Source of the DNA: Bimuria novae-zelandiae CBS 107.79
Lineage: Eukaryota; Ascomycota; Dothideomycetes; Pleosporales; Didymosphaeriaceae
Length of the DNA stretch: 55,111 nt
NCBI GenBank assembly: GCA_010015655.1
Contig: ML976663.1
Location: 1,349,853-1,404,963, forward strand
Direction of reading: 5' to 3'
Positions 43,351-55,111 of this stretch are shown here, piece after piece (within the stretch, counting starts at the first letter, position 1; each line of letters begins with the position of its first letter). Position numbers and translations under genes: made by a program. The notes under the pieces were generated by a model, which saw nothing but the letters and a program-made list of their open reading frames with translations, did not search any database and had not been told where the DNA came from.

Positions 43351-45538
43351 TCACCAGCTGAACGCTTCATCCACAAGCCTCACATTCACTCTCCCCTTCC
43401 TCCCAATCTCTGAAACCGCCATCCGCGCCTCGTCCGCCATGCCACCCGGTCCAGACACCAACACAGTAATGCCGCCCTCGCCCGCATACGCAACCTCGTC
43501 CTTCAACACCTCCCTAATGTTCATCCTACTCCCCACGAAAACCTCTTTATCCACGTTCCTCAGGAGCTCATCATCCACCGCGTGTACGATACCCGCAGAT
43601 CGTACGCCCCAGTACAACTTCGAAGACCCCGGATGTGAGCTTAAGTACGGTAGCACAGCAGTAATTCCGATACCGCCCACAACACACATCAGATGCGAGA
43701 AATGCGAAGTATCCACATGCGTCCCGTACGAAGCCTCCACGAACACCGGGAGTGAAGAACGGGAAACGAGCTGCCGCGTCAATCCACCCTGTCGTCTTAG
43801 GAAGAACGTCAGACCCAGCCTCGCCGGGCCATGTGTCGACGCGCTACTCGATGCCGCGCTCGCAGAAACATTTATCTCATCTTTTCCTTCCCCGAACACG
43901 CCCGCCTCCTCGTCCTTCAACCCCTTCGCTTTGCGCACAGGCTGAGGGGTAGCAGTTGAAGCCACCGAGAACGGATGATTCTCCCACACGCGCCACGTCA
44001 GCGTTGGAAAATACAAATACGCATGCCCCGTCGCAGCGACGCCGGGGACATCCACGCGCACATAATCCTCATCGATCTTCGTGATCACCGCGGTGCGTAA
44101 ACCGTTGCGTGCGATCCGGAGCATGCGCATCACGCGGTCGAAGCCCCACACTGCCATGGCGGCCCAGATCCACGTCTCGTAGCCCCACTGGTGCGCGAAG
44201 CGGAACAGGATGTGGTAGTAGCACCCGACGACCGTGAGGATAGCGAGTGCGACGTGGCACGCGAGGAAGAGCTCGTAGGCTCTGTGGCGGATGTACAGGA
44301 CAGACGTGGGCAGGAGGAGGGACATGGCGAGGGTGCCGACGATGCCCCAGATCCAGTAGGGGAGCTTGCTCTCTTCGGCGTGGGTGTGGGATTCGAGTTT
44401 GAGACGGAGGTAGATCAGGGAGTGGAGGATGGCTTGGATGGTTGCGATGCCGGCGACCCAGCGGTGGAGGAGCAGGAAGGTGGAGTGGCTCCAGTCGGTT
44501 ACCCAGAGGAGGAGGTTGTTGCGGCTTGAGTAGAGCATGAGTAAGGGGATGTTGGCGAAGCTGATGACGCCGACTCGATTAGCGAAGAGGGTGAGGATCT
44601 CGTCGCGCTTCATGTCTGGGTACCATGCGTTGGGCTGTGCGGAGCGAAATCCTACGGCGGAGAGGACGATGTTGATTATGAGGATGTAGGTGATGAAGAG
44701 AGCTTGGCCGCGGGTCGGCATGAGACCTAGACCGCCGGCTAGCGGTTGCTTCTGCTTCGTACCCCAGAGAGGGGGGTCGATGATCCACGCATTGAAGCGG
44801 GTGACGAGTGTGTTCGAGAACGGGATGAAGCGGAGGAAGGAGAAGGCGATTGGAAGGGCAAAGCAAGTCACGACAATGACGATGCTACATAGTGTGAGCA
44901 CAGGTTACGAGAGTCGCCTCGACATATTGATGTATGTTGCAACCCGAGAGTATTCTTTTGACACGGAAGTCTGGGAATTTGACTTACCTATACTTCTCGT
45001 GCTTTCCCTCGGCTTTCTCAAACGAATCCTGCGCATTCCAACTTGCCATCCAATCCTCCTCGCTCACCAACATAATCTTGTTCAGCTCGCTCCCAGCCGT
45101 CTCGTTCGGAGGACTGGTGATTCTCTCAAGAGTCTCCTGGTACGTCCACTTCGGATCGGGCTGTACTGCCTTTGTACCAGCTATATTAGCCTTCCAGTAC
45201 TTCTCCAGCTCCCAAGCCGGTACACCTTCGCACTTTGTGGAAATGCAATAAGCCATGGTCTCCAGGAACGCATCGTCAGTCGCGTAACAGTCAGCAGACG
45301 TCTCCATCATCATTTCGTCCATTGACATATCCATGCCGTCCATCTCCATCATCGTCGAGCAGTCCAGGGTGCAGGATGAGATCGCAGCGCGGCACGAGTA
45401 CGCGCAGTTGGGCTTGTACATGTCGATTCCGTACCCGATGAGGCCATGGCCGTTACGGGTATTGGATAGAGACATGTCCATACATGTTGCCGCAGGCAGG
45501 AGCAGGGCTGCGACCGAGAGGGCATTGAGTCGTGCCAT
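43351..45538 (-). CDS. Ferric/cupric reductase (FRE family)
   Basis: A 694-residue plasma-membrane metalloreductase that passes electrons from NADPH through FAD and two hemes to extracellular iron or copper. Exon 1 (45538-44988) has a signal peptide (LNALSVAALLLPAATCM) and a Cys- and Met-rich external domain: PNCAYSCRAAISSCTLDC, MDGMDMSMDEMMM, then YCISTKCEGVPAWELEKYW. After a 103-nt intron (44987-44885), exon 2 has the heme-binding membrane core: LLLHRWVAGIATIQAILHSLIYL and LACHVALAILTVVGCYYHILF with paired histidines. The FAD motif ENHPFSVAS, the NADPH motif GGIGITAVLPYL and the terminal LVSGPGGMADEAR follow. Length and order fit the family. Such genes are usually iron-regulated, but I saw no certain GATA-factor site cluster. 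Confidence 0.94.
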
Positions 45539-46345
45539 GTTGTCTCTCACACCTGCAAGAGTTGCACGAGAAAGATCCGCAGCGCAAGTGCACAATGCTG
45601 ACAGGCGAATCTGTAAAACGCAGTACAAGGTGCAATATGTAATTGAGCAGTCAAGAATGGCTTCTGCATCGCGCACATGGTGCTGCAGTGTTTGTGTGAT
45701 TAGCCGGGATGCAGGCGCGGCTGCGCGACTGTTCGAGGTGGTTTGCAGAAACGTGCTCATTCTAGCTCATACCTAATATGAAGAAGTGGCGTCTGCCGCA
45801 CCGCGTTTGAGCACTTTTTTCGCCATAGAGGAACTTTTTTTGGCTCTACTTATCGATAATGAGTGGTAACACGCCTTTGCTCTTCGTTCTGGACCACTGG
45901 TGTTGAGTCGGACACAGATGCGATTCGGGGGTGAACTCGCACATCGCAGCGCCGTTCGTAAGAGGCGCCTTAAGGCTGGCAGTGACCGAGACTCCATCGT
46001 GAATCTAGAAGACCTTTGGACCGTTTGCAGGAAGTTCGAATACGACCGAGATGTGCTCGCAATTATGGGACGGAAAAGCCATCAGCGACACGATCTTGGC
46101 TGGAGAGCACCCGACCAATGTCAGCGGTAGGCGGAAAACAACCCTTGGAACGACACGTTGCTGGCAATGCAGGAAAGAGCGAACAAGGCCTGTGGAGCCG
46201 TATGATAGGAAGCGTGCACGACCACCACGCGTACCAGTACCTTGGATACGCTAGTACTCACATGCGATGCAATGTGCGGGTCCTCGTTCTGGTGGTACTT
46301 TCTCAGCTCTGTATAATGCATTCGATTACAAAGCGATCTAGCATG
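45539..46345. other. Intergenic region between ferric reductase and monooxygenase
   Basis: About 800 bp, the upstream side of the ferric reductase gene and the downstream side of the monooxygenase gene. No coding region is supported. Confidence 0.6.
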
Positions 46346-48329
46346 CTACATTTCTACTTGCTTTTCTTTCGGAATCAAATACAGCATCTCAAATATCAAT
46401 GCTGTGATGTTGATGATACCGTAAAAGATCATTGGGATGACCTGCGATATGTTAGAACTGTCGTGGACTGTGTTTAGCGGTGTATGTACTCACCCCGAAG
46501 AACAAATTACCCAGCACGCCTCTGCGCGTGATTGTTTCTGCCAGCTCCGTCTTCGCGATCATCGGTGCCTCAGCCGACTTGAATGGACCAACGAGTCGGT
46601 AGAATGTAACGAAAGAAGCTCCAAAGCAATACACCAGGAGAACCTTCAAGCCGTGAGCCCTCCACAGCTCAAGAAGCCCTGGGGCACCTCCGAAGTCCTT
46701 CGCCAGCGTGCTCATGTACGCGCTATGATCGACTCCATATTGGATCCGTGCTCCTTTCTTCGCCAAAAGATGGTAGTGCGGCGGATCAGTGGGAAGTTTC
46801 ATCTGGTTCGTGATGGCCGCTGTCCACCACATAGCTTGCTGCTCTGAAATGGGAGGAATGGCACCCACCCCCGGTCTCACGAAGCCGATGAACGCGATGT
46901 CCGGGTGTGAAGGCGCAACGATGTTGCGAATCATGGCGTTACCAGCAGTCGGGTATGAGGGGTCGAGCCACGAGAAAACTTGCTTGTAGCCTGTGCAATA
47001 AATTATCATGTTCGGGCGGACCTCAACGTTCTTCATCCGGCGCCAATCCTTCCGATCTTTGCGTTCTTCGAAGATGACTCGACCGGTGGCGTCGATCGAC
47101 GAAGGGAACGTGCAGGTATCGACCCATCGCTTGGACTTTGCGTCCTCCGGTGGATCTACGTAACCGTTCCCTAGGAAGGCAAGAGGGTGCTTCTCTTGGT
47201 ATGGCCGGTTGAGGTAAGGCATGGCCTTGCTGCTTTTGTTCAAAAAGACATACGCTCGTCCTAGACGATCGTGAGGAAGAGCGCCCACATGTTGATTCAT
47301 GCCGGCCTGCGTGCCTGTCAAGAACCACAGCACACGCTTGATCACAAAGTCGGACACGAACCAACGCAATCGGCTTGCTGCAATGGCACGGTGAACATAT
47401 GCTGTCTCGAAAAGGTTGGTGATCAGGCCGTCGATAGGAAGCCCGCCTTTGAACTGCTTCCCGAAGACCTGAAAACGGGAAAGCGCTTTTGGGAAGGAAA
47501 GAAAGCCGGTGCGGAAGCACATGACGACTGATTTGGCGTCTGCTTTCATAGATTCATAGGCGATGTCTGCAGCTGTGTTAGATAGGCAAGCGTGCTGAAT
47601 AGAATTTGGAGGTTCTTACCCATTGCCGTCTCTCCGCAGCCCAAGATCAGGATATCTCGTCCCGTAAGCTGCGACCGTTGCTTGTACTCGGAGGAGTGAT
47701 ATGCTTCTCCTTTAAAGTTCTCGATCCCAGGGATATGTGGTATGTTGGACTGTACATGGAGACCGGTACATATGGCGATGTGGGTAAATTTCATCGCGTG
47801 CTCCTTCCCATCTTGTGAGTGATCAGTGTATTTGACTTCATGTCGCCATCGTTGGGTCGAGCTCTTCTCTAGAGGCCTAATGTTTGTTACTGGGCACCTC
47901 AGCTTGATATGAGGCTCCAAATTGAAGCGCTTCACATATGACCTCAAATAGTCCACATATTGAGGAAGCGAAACATGATCTGAGGTTGACAGTGGCAAGC
48001 GATGATCTGAGAATGTTGTGAGTTGTTTTGAGGACACAAGCTCCGCGTTTTCATAAGAGCGGTATTGGAAGGTGCCGCCTATGTCACGCTCTCTAGATGC
48101 GGTGTTAGGGGTGGTATCCCTCCAGAGAGATGTTTTCTACGTACGCTTCAAACAAACAAGCTTCAATAGGGCGATCTGGAGTCGACGCTTCTAGGAGTGT
48201 CTTCAATGTCGCAAGTCCTCCAGGCCTGTGGTGAGCGTTAGAGCAATACATGAGGGTGTGGATGCCATGGTACCCTGCGCCAATTACCGCGACACGCATG
48301 CCTGCTTCTTCACCGAGTTCACCCAGCAT
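46346..48329 (-). CDS. Flavin-containing monooxygenase
   Basis: A 608-residue FAD/NADPH enzyme of the N-oxide-forming FMO family, which oxygenates nitrogen or sulfur atoms of small molecules. Four exons sum to a whole number of codons: 48329-48145, 48092-47620, 47566-46494 and 46441-46346. Introns are 52-53 nt, the first with CTAAC. Motifs: FAD loop RVAVIGAGYHGIH near residue 12, ERDIGGTFQY, the FMO fingerprint FKGEAYHSSEYK, NADPH loop ILILGCGETAM, and the late NMIIYCTGYKQ. A C-terminal hydrophobic stretch (MIFYGIINITALIFEMLYL) may anchor it to a membrane. An alternative ATG at 48299 would drop ten residues. It is divergent from the amine-oxidase-like gene, with starts 364 bp apart, suggesting co-regulation. 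Confidence 0.9.
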
Positions 48330-48692
48330 AATGTGTTCTGATCGATACTCTTCATGATGAAGCTCGAGACTGTCGATGGAGTTGCACCAGTGAACGGTGT
48401 CCTAGTGGCGCCAATCAAGCCTGTTTGGGCCTGGTCGATACTGTCGGCCAATCGGTAGCCGCGCATACAGTAACTATGACGCTGTCAACAAATTCGCGTT
48501 GCACGTTGTCGCGTGGTTCGGAGTCGAAAGCAAGGAGTTTATCCCAAGCTGGGTTCAGTAGGCTGCTACTTTGGGCTGCCTCCGAGGACGTTTCAACCTT
48601 GCCGCAGACCACACGTATGCGTTCTTCGTCACCGCTACCGAGGCAGTTCCCCACCACGGGAGTGTGCCATCAACCACAACTACGCTTGCGCA
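48330..48692. promoter_or_regulatory. Shared divergent promoter region of two flavoenzyme genes
   Basis: The only non-coding DNA between the start of the monooxygenase (minus strand) and the amine-oxidase-like gene (plus strand). Such a short divergent spacer is likely to hold elements that act on both genes. Open frames overlap here on both strands, but they lack motifs. Confidence 0.45.
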
Positions 48693-50188
48693 ATGGTTGA
48701 AGAACGACCTATACACGTGGCCATTGTGGGTTCGGGCATGGCAGGGCTGGTGACAGCCTGGCTACTGCGGCGCGATCCATCCAAACGATATGCGGTGAAG
48801 CTATTCGAGTCGGTATGATTACTGTTATTTTTTCCCTGGGAAATCACCATTACATGCATGGAGCAAGGTTCTAGCGGCGACAAACTCGTTTCAAGAATCT
48901 CGTTGGACAAAATTACGAGCCAAATAACTGATGTATACACAAGGGCGATTCTCTGTCTCTCGACGCGGCTTCAGTATCGATCCCCAATGCTTCCCGCACG
49001 TCTACCGACCGGGTGGATCTGCCCATGCGCGCCTTCGCTGGCGGCTTCTACAATAACTTGAAGGCGCTCTACGACCACCTCGGCGTCCAGTACCGCCCGC
49101 AGCCATTTCTATTCGAGTTCGCCAAATTCGTGCCCCATGCGACCGAGCGGAGAACGGGCAGGAGAGATTCGTCGTACTTTGTACACGCTTCAAACTTCCA
49201 CCAGCCCGAGCCACGACCGAAAGCGCTGTCCAGGATACTTTACGCCATAGAAGCCACATATCTACTTGTCTGCTATGCGTGGTTTACTATCTGCTGCCTT
49301 GTGCTATCTCCCCGTGAAGGACCGCGCGTAGAGACGTTGGGCGAATACTTGCATAGAGTCTGGATACCGAGCTACTTCATCACGTACTATATCCTCCCGC
49401 TCCTTTCGAGCGTTGCGACGTGTCCCCACGGGGTTCTGCTTGAATCTCCAGCGAGTGACATCGTGGAGTACAAGAGGAGGACGCACAGAGCGCTGCATTT
49501 CACAGTCGCCAATGGCGTGCATACTGTACAAGAGCAGCTCGTCCGCGGTATCGACTACGAGCTTTCAGCGGCAGTGTCGGCAGTCGAGGCGCAGGAGAAG
49601 GGCGTGAAGATATCATGGAACAAAGCTGGCGGCTCTTTGCGAACGGAGCGTTTTGACAGAGTCGTTCTTGCCATCGCACCAGATATCGTCGGTCGGATAT
49701 TCAAGCCCTTGGAGCGACACATGGCCAGAATACCGACGACTTGGGTGGAGAGCGTCGTCCATACCGATCGTCACGCGACAGGCATCGAGGACTGCTCAAT
49801 CGACAATACGAAGGGCGCGCAGCTGATATACCTCCGAACCTTAGCGCAGGGCCTGCATCAGACCGAGTCGCATCATGTCCAACCGTCAGGCGCTATTGTC
49901 ACTACCTGCCCAGTTACCCCGATCGACCCGAAGCTAGCGATCCACTCGGCGAAGTTCACGCGCGTGCTGAGGACACCAGAAAGCAGACGAATCGTCAATA
50001 GCCTGTTTCAAGAGGGCACGCAACCCTCCGAAGACGAGAAGCCACTCGCTGTTTGGAGGAATGGCGATAGCGGCGTGTTTATTGTCGGCGGGTGGTGTTG
50101 GGACGGTATGGTCCTCTTGGAAGGCTGCGTCGTGTCGGCTATGCGCGTCGCAAACGCGTTTGGGGTGGAAGTGCCATGGTCTGCTTGA
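48693..50188 (+). CDS. FAD-dependent amine-oxidase-like oxidoreductase
   Basis: A 454-residue flavoprotein of the NAD(P)-binding Rossmann/amine-oxidase-like group. Exon 1 (48693-48812) carries the dinucleotide loop HVAIVGSGMAGLVTAWLLRR and stops inside the first beta-alpha-beta unit (KLFES). After a 131-nt intron (48813-48943), exon 2 continues with LPMRAFAGGFYNNLKALYDHLGVQYRPQ and a FYNN-type substrate-domain block. FDRVVLAIAPDIVGRIF and the terminal FAD block GVFIVGGWCWDGMVLLEGCV follow. The substrate is not predictable; members are often near secondary-metabolite or lipid genes. A hydrophobic segment, AIEATYLLVCYAWFTICCLVL, may contact a membrane. The divergent partner is the flavin monooxygenase. 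Confidence 0.87.
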
Positions 50189-51048
50189 GAGGCACCTTGA
50201 GGAATTGGAAAGCTCGAACAGCCCGACGTCGGTCGTGCACACCTACTGGGACTCCGGTATTAATAAGAAACCTAAACCTACCTTAATACCAAATCATCAT
50301 TTGGCCATACCGTAAAAACCGCGCAGACAGGAACCATTGCAGCTGTTTGTAGGCGACTCTTGATTAGTCTCGCTCCTCATGCCAACGACTCGTAGCACGT
50401 GGTAGTTGCCGGGTCTTCCCTAAACTGATCATCTTAACATCTTCAGAAAGTGTAAGAGTCAGTCCCTCGATGAGTCTGGTTGTGGGTCCGATCTATGCGG
50501 CTATCTTTGAGGCTTGTAGGTTTTGAGAACAGGGTCGTAGGGTATTTAATTGTTTGCAGGCAAGCATTTTATCAATTTGCCACTCTTGAATTTTGATTGA
50601 ATCTATCATGGGCCTTGTGCGGAGCCCCGGAAGTGACACCACAGCAATGTGGTGCTCTAGACAGGGTATCTTCTTTGCCTTCTAAGGGATTGTAATGGAA
50701 AACTTAGCCGACTTAACAAACCCAGCGGGTTTTGCATCCCTTAAATCACACAGAGGAGAAATATCTGGGATGACACAACAACCCAGGGGACTGCAGCGGT
50801 GGTCAGAGTGTAGCTGAACAATTTGGGTGTTGGGCCGCTACTGGATGTAGGAAATTCTGCAGCCAGTGGCAGCACCTTAAATATGACCACCAGTTACTGC
50901 CAATTTAGCATTGTGATCTCGTCTGCACTGTCATATGCACCTTGCTGGCATCGTGAATATATACATAGAGAAGGTTTAAGAGATTCGTCTTCGCGGAGAA
51001 ACAGTTATCTGCATATTGCATGAGAAATCTCGCAACTATTCGCGCTAT
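50189..51048. other. Intergenic stretch, nothing recognised
   Basis: About 860 bp between two convergent genes. No open frame with motif or splice support was found. Confidence 0.6.
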
Positions 51049-54000
51049 CTAGCCTCCTTTATGTTCCGGGGTAAGCCTGAATAGACGTTGGCCGAACTCC
51101 ACGAATGAATCGATACATTTCTTTTTCGCTTCCGCACTCGAGTTCGACGCTTGCGAAGCTTCCAGCAGCTCACTAATCTTGTCTAATTCCTCCCAGACCT
51201 GGACAAACCTGTTCGACGTGACAGTGCCAGGCTCGCAAGCGCGCGCTTCATCTCGTCGGGATGGGCAATTTGTTGAGCCGCGCTGTCCGGGAAAGTCCCC
51301 GGTACGTGGATATTCTTGTTGTTCGCCGTCTTGACCGCAAGGATACTCACCTTGACGCAGTAGATGATCATGGCCGCGAGCCCGGCTGCCAGCGCCGTGG
51401 CGACACTCGAGCCCGTCTCGTGGAACTCGACCATATGATGGAGGATGCCTCGCGTGGATTTTGCATCAGAGGAGCTGTTAGCTTTCTGTTGCCGTACGAC
51501 GTCAACACCCGGAAGGACATATGTAATGCCGTCCTCCGGCGTCCATTGAAAGACGGTGCCGTCAGCATTTGCGGCGCCGATGCGGAAGAAACGGTCACGC
51601 CATGGACCACTTGGGTAGTCGACATCAGTGAACTTCCCTGAGTCGGGCGTTGAGCAAAACATTAGGACCTTGTTGTCAACAGCTTTTTTTAGGACTTTAT
51701 GCACTACATAGGTATGCGTCAGAGAGTGGAATCACTAGTTTTCCGAGAAAAGGGTGAAAGGAGACCCACGCTGTTTTTTAGCCTCGCTCTCGCCACTATT
51801 CATGGGGATAGTCCAAGACATAGAGATAATCGTAGCTTTCTTGTCCAAAGTCGCTTGGAGAGCCTGCAGTGAGTCAGAATGGAGCAACATTCCGAGGTGG
51901 GACTATCACTCTGCATACCTGAGCAGCATATCTCGCGTCGATCCTCATGTTCTTCTCGCCAGCGTTGGGATATGTCTTCAGCCGGATCGGATAGATCTTT
52001 ACCATTGGACAAACCTCCAGGATCACGCTCGCCATTACCGTACCATGGCCGTTCGCTGACGAGAAGGGCGGCCGAACTTTTCCATTGTGGAAGTCAAAGT
52101 TCTTGCCTTCGAGGATTTGGTTGGTCTGATGAATATCGAACCTGGCGACGCCGTCATCAATAAGCGCAAGAACAACATCATCCTCAAGGCCCTTTGGCTT
52201 GGGCAGGTTTTGCCTCGAATCGAGGTAGTCCTTGACCGTGCTTTCCCAAAAGCCAATCATTTGATTGGTGAATCTCTTAGTGGAATCCAGCCATTTATGC
52301 GAGTTGATGCCTTTGCCGAGAGCGGATGGGGTCAAATATGGTGCATCATAGCTCGTCACATTACGCTCCTCCTCTAGGGACGAGTCAGGACGTTTCACAG
52401 TGACATCCTTGAAGGGGCCAAGAATACTACAGCCCGCGGGGTCACTTTGCAGTTCTTTTTGAGCTCGTGCCCGAGCAGCCGGTCGGCTTTTATTGAGTCT
52501 TTCCTGGAACTTCGCAATTCTGTCGGTGATCCATGACTCTCTCTCGTACATCTTCTTTCCGTTAATTGTCTGGGCAATATTGTCGCTCTGATACGGGTGT
52601 ACATCGTGTTAGAGAATGAGAAATTGAATTCGTACGCACCTTGTCGTCGGGAGGATTGAAAAGGAATATCTCCTCCAGGTAAGGGAGCATGGCCAAGCCT
52701 TCCGGCTCGCTCCATGCTCGTAGCACAGCATTACTGCCGCTTCAACTGCCGATATGGTACTGTTTCTGTCCTCTGTGTATTCTCGGACGTTGGAGCTTCC
52801 CTCTCAACTTTGCTGCTGATGTGGAGAATCGTCTCCGGATCCAAGTCCATTTTTTGCCAATCGAGCCGTTCAATGATGAACTTTTCAAGGGACTCCTGGA
52901 TAGCGCGGTCGCTGTGAACCCTCTCCCTTGAGCCGCCAGAGTCTTGGACGGACACTCGGATAATGTGCCGAACGCCCTTCTTATAAAGCCAGTCAAAAAA
53001 AATACTGCATGTCTTTGCGGCCATGCGATCCAAATTGTCGGAGTTCGGTTTTACGATCGTGATCGGCCTGAACGCCTTTATGAATGACTTCGACCTGCGG
53101 AAACGTTACATATTGCAGCACACGATCAAACTTGAGGCCCATCTTTTCGTCCGCGCCGAATTTCTCGACAAAATCATTCCATACCATCTCCCGGGGCAGC
53201 TGATCGTAATCAAAGCTGATCTGAATATCTTGGGGGCTACGTTAGCACAGGCCTGTTCACGTCTCATAGTTGAGTAGCTGAATAATGAAATACCCATACC
53301 ATCCATGTTGTTGCCGTACAGGAAAGCGATTACCATCTCAGCACCTCTGGTTCTCATATAGTGCTGCTTCAGCCTCAGGAGGACTGCATTCGAATTCCTC
53401 AAGCGTTTGGCCATCTGGGCCTCGGCATTGGAGTGCCTGCGTGGCACTGGTGGCCGCATTGCCGGCGGTGCCATTTCCTTTCCTTTTACCTGCTCAGTGT
53501 TGCTGTCGAAACGCGCCGTGTTCTGCCTTTTGATCGGCGTATTCGGCGATGGCTCTTGCTGTGTACCTGAATTTCCTGCTCCGATTTCCTGAGGCACAGC
53601 TACTCTTGGTTTGTTGTTGAACGCATCAGTCCTAGCTGCTCGGGTCTGACTTGCTTCTCGGCTTGTGGCGTCCCTCGCTCCAGCGCGTGCATTCCTCATT
53701 GGGGCGGCCGTGTCCTCCAATTGTCTGGCCCCTGTGACTGCTAGGTTGTTCTTCTCTTCCGATTTCTTTTTCGTCTCCTCTGCTTTCTTCCTGGCCTCGG
53801 CCTCTTCAGCTTTCTTTTTCCGGCGCACCTTTTCACGCTCGTCTAGGCCGTCATCCGCATCTCCATTGCTGCTAGATTTGTCGGTGCCGTGCGGTTCGGA
53901 TGAGGCTCCCGGTCGCAAATCTCTTCCCTGTGCCCGAGGGTCTCTGGGTGCGGGCCTCGTAGCATTAGGTTGGACTTGTGTGCTAGTCGGCGTATCTGGA

Positions 54001-54797
54001 CGTTGGCCCACCTGATGATAATTTTTGAACCAGTTGATAACCGTCTCCCTGGTTTCCTCATGTTCCCTATACACTGATCTATTTTCGTTATCACGTAGGT
54101 CGAGGAAAGTCGATTGCAGTCTGGTACCCTTCTGCCGCGCCTGATTCGCTTGGTCTCGGTCAATGAAGAGAGTAATGAGCTCCGTCCCCGCATCCGTACA
54201 TTTCTCGAAGGAAACGGCATAGTGCATCGGGGTCATGCCCAGGCTGTCTTGCACGGCCAAGGCCTCGTCGCTCGCACATTCAATCAGCTTCTTGGTTGTG
54301 TCCAGGTTGAGCTTCTCCTTAAGAGCGATATGGATACAGGTTTTGCGCCCCTGCACCTGCTTTCTTAGCGCACTGTCTAAGCAGTTGCTGTCTCCACAAG
54401 CGGAGATCATGTAGTCGATGAGTTGAGGTTGGGAATTTCTGATGGCCATGAAAAGAGGGTTATGTTCGTCTTTGTTTACCGCTTCGAGCAGAGCCGGCCA
54501 CCGTTGAACCATCTGCTTAACCAAAAGCTCGACATGCTTGGGCTCAATGTCGTCGTGGTGCTGAACCACTTCGATGATCCTGTGAAGTAGATTAACCCTA
54601 ACCTTGGTAGTGGACACCTCGACGAGATCCTCGAATTCGCAGAGGAAATCGTTAACTTCGCTTTCCGTGTCAAATTTCCTCCTCTTTATCTCTCCAACTG
54701 CAGCTTTCAGTCTTTCCTCGTAGTTTTTCTCAGGTTTAACGTAAGTGTCGTCCAAGAAAAGAAAGGCACCAAAGTCCTTCTCCGAGTTGGGCGCCAT
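51049..54797 (-). pseudogene. Ankyrin plus subtilisin-like (S8) protease gene, frameshifted
   Basis: A large multidomain gene, about 1,050 codons. Exon 1 (54797-53300) gives an ankyrin-like region (NPLFMAIRNSQPQLIDYMI, IHIALKEKLNLDTTKKLI, GMTPMHYAVSFEK) and a charged Lys/Glu/Arg linker with coiled-coil character. Intron 53299-53229 (GCTAAC) leads to QISFDYDQL, RKDMQYFFDWLYKKGV, RVHSDRAIQESL and NAVLRAWSEPEGLAML. Introns at 52639-52588, 51918-51864 and 51769-51704 follow. The protease triad is present: VLALIDDGV (Asp), ANGHGTVMAS (His) and ETGSSVATALAAGLAA (Ser). Frame breaks occur at a T8 run (52995-53002), near 52800 (a weak 49-nt intron is an alternative) and near 51222, after which NRFVQVWEELDKISELLE continues to 51049. 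With no signal peptide it would be intracellular. The reading shifts could also be assembly errors. Confidence 0.75.
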
Positions 54798-55111
54798 GGC
54801 ATGTGAGGTCCCACGTGCTTGTCTTTACTTCCGGAAATTCAACAAGTTCGAGTAACCTACAACCACGGAGTCGGAGGGTTTGAGATTCAGTTCGCGTTGG
54901 TCGCTAAGTTAAAATGTAGAGAGTGTGTTGCTTTAGATACTGTTTCAGTTTGAAAGTGGTGGTGGTGCACATTCAGGGTGTTTGGTCCGGTTCGAAGACG
55001 CTTGGAACGCCAGTGACACCTTTACCAACTTCTGAATTTTGAGAACCTGTTGAAATCTGTATATTTTTCATTAGATTCAATCTTGAAATCACCTGAAACC
55101 TATCTCTAAGC
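54798..55111. other. Upstream region of the ankyrin-S8 gene
   Basis: About 310 bp to the window edge. It should contain the promoter of the gene starting at 54797. No core element was called. Confidence 0.5.

Noticed and set aside
46016..46477. A 153-codon plus-strand open frame
   Set aside because: It overlaps the last exon of the flavin monooxygenase in antisense and shows no domain or coding bias.

Overview
The window is nuclear DNA from a filamentous ascomycete (Pezizomycotina). Evidence is the short introns (about 36-150 nt) with CTAAC/CTGAC branch sites, and families such as RTA1, DLT1, HET, DUF3425-bZIP and FRE-type ferric reductase. Many transposon copies show repeat-induced point mutation (RIP): they are TpA-rich and full of TAA/TAG stops at former CAA/CAG codons. 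A dothideomycete is my best guess but is inference only. There are no CRISPR arrays, operons or rRNA genes, and I could not identify a tRNA.

Layout. 1-1150 is the broken end of a hAT transposon. 1186-6428 holds three damaged host genes: an unknown gene, an Hsp70/actin-fold ATPase and an F-box-like gene. 7327-9732 is an intact membrane-protein gene. 9869-10950 is a bZIP/DUF3425 regulator on the minus strand. 11113-18964 is a 7.85-kb block of three RIP-damaged DNA transposons (Fot1/pogo, Tc1/mariner-like, Fot1/pogo). On its far side are a quinone-oxidoreductase-like dehydrogenase (19218-20324) and an RTA1 exporter-like gene (20941-21984). 22238-23163 is a second F-box-like gene. 23757-28046 is a three-level nest: a foldback hAT-type MITE with an 8-bp target duplication, split by a Tc1/mariner-like element, which is split by a DDE_Tnp_1_7 (piggyBac-like) element.

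28975-42869 carries a membrane-protein gene, mitochondrial ribosome recycling factor, a PAQR (Izh/hemolysin III) pseudogene, a HET-domain pseudogene, DLT1, the TATA-binding protein and a second DDE_Tnp_1_7 element. That second element has perfect terminal repeats and an open 640-residue transposase. 43351-50188 is a redox group: ferric reductase, then a flavin monooxygenase divergent from a FAD amine-oxidase-like gene. 51049-54797 is a large ankyrin plus subtilisin-like (S8) gene with several apparent frameshifts.

Two themes connect the parts. First, nested TA-targeting transposons appear to have separated a once-divergent bZIP/dehydrogenase pair. Second, several non-repeat genes carry nonsense codons that C-to-T changes would explain, which fits RIP leaking from adjacent repeats or relaxed selection. 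All intron positions were read by eye from splice and branch sites and reading frames, and none has transcript support.
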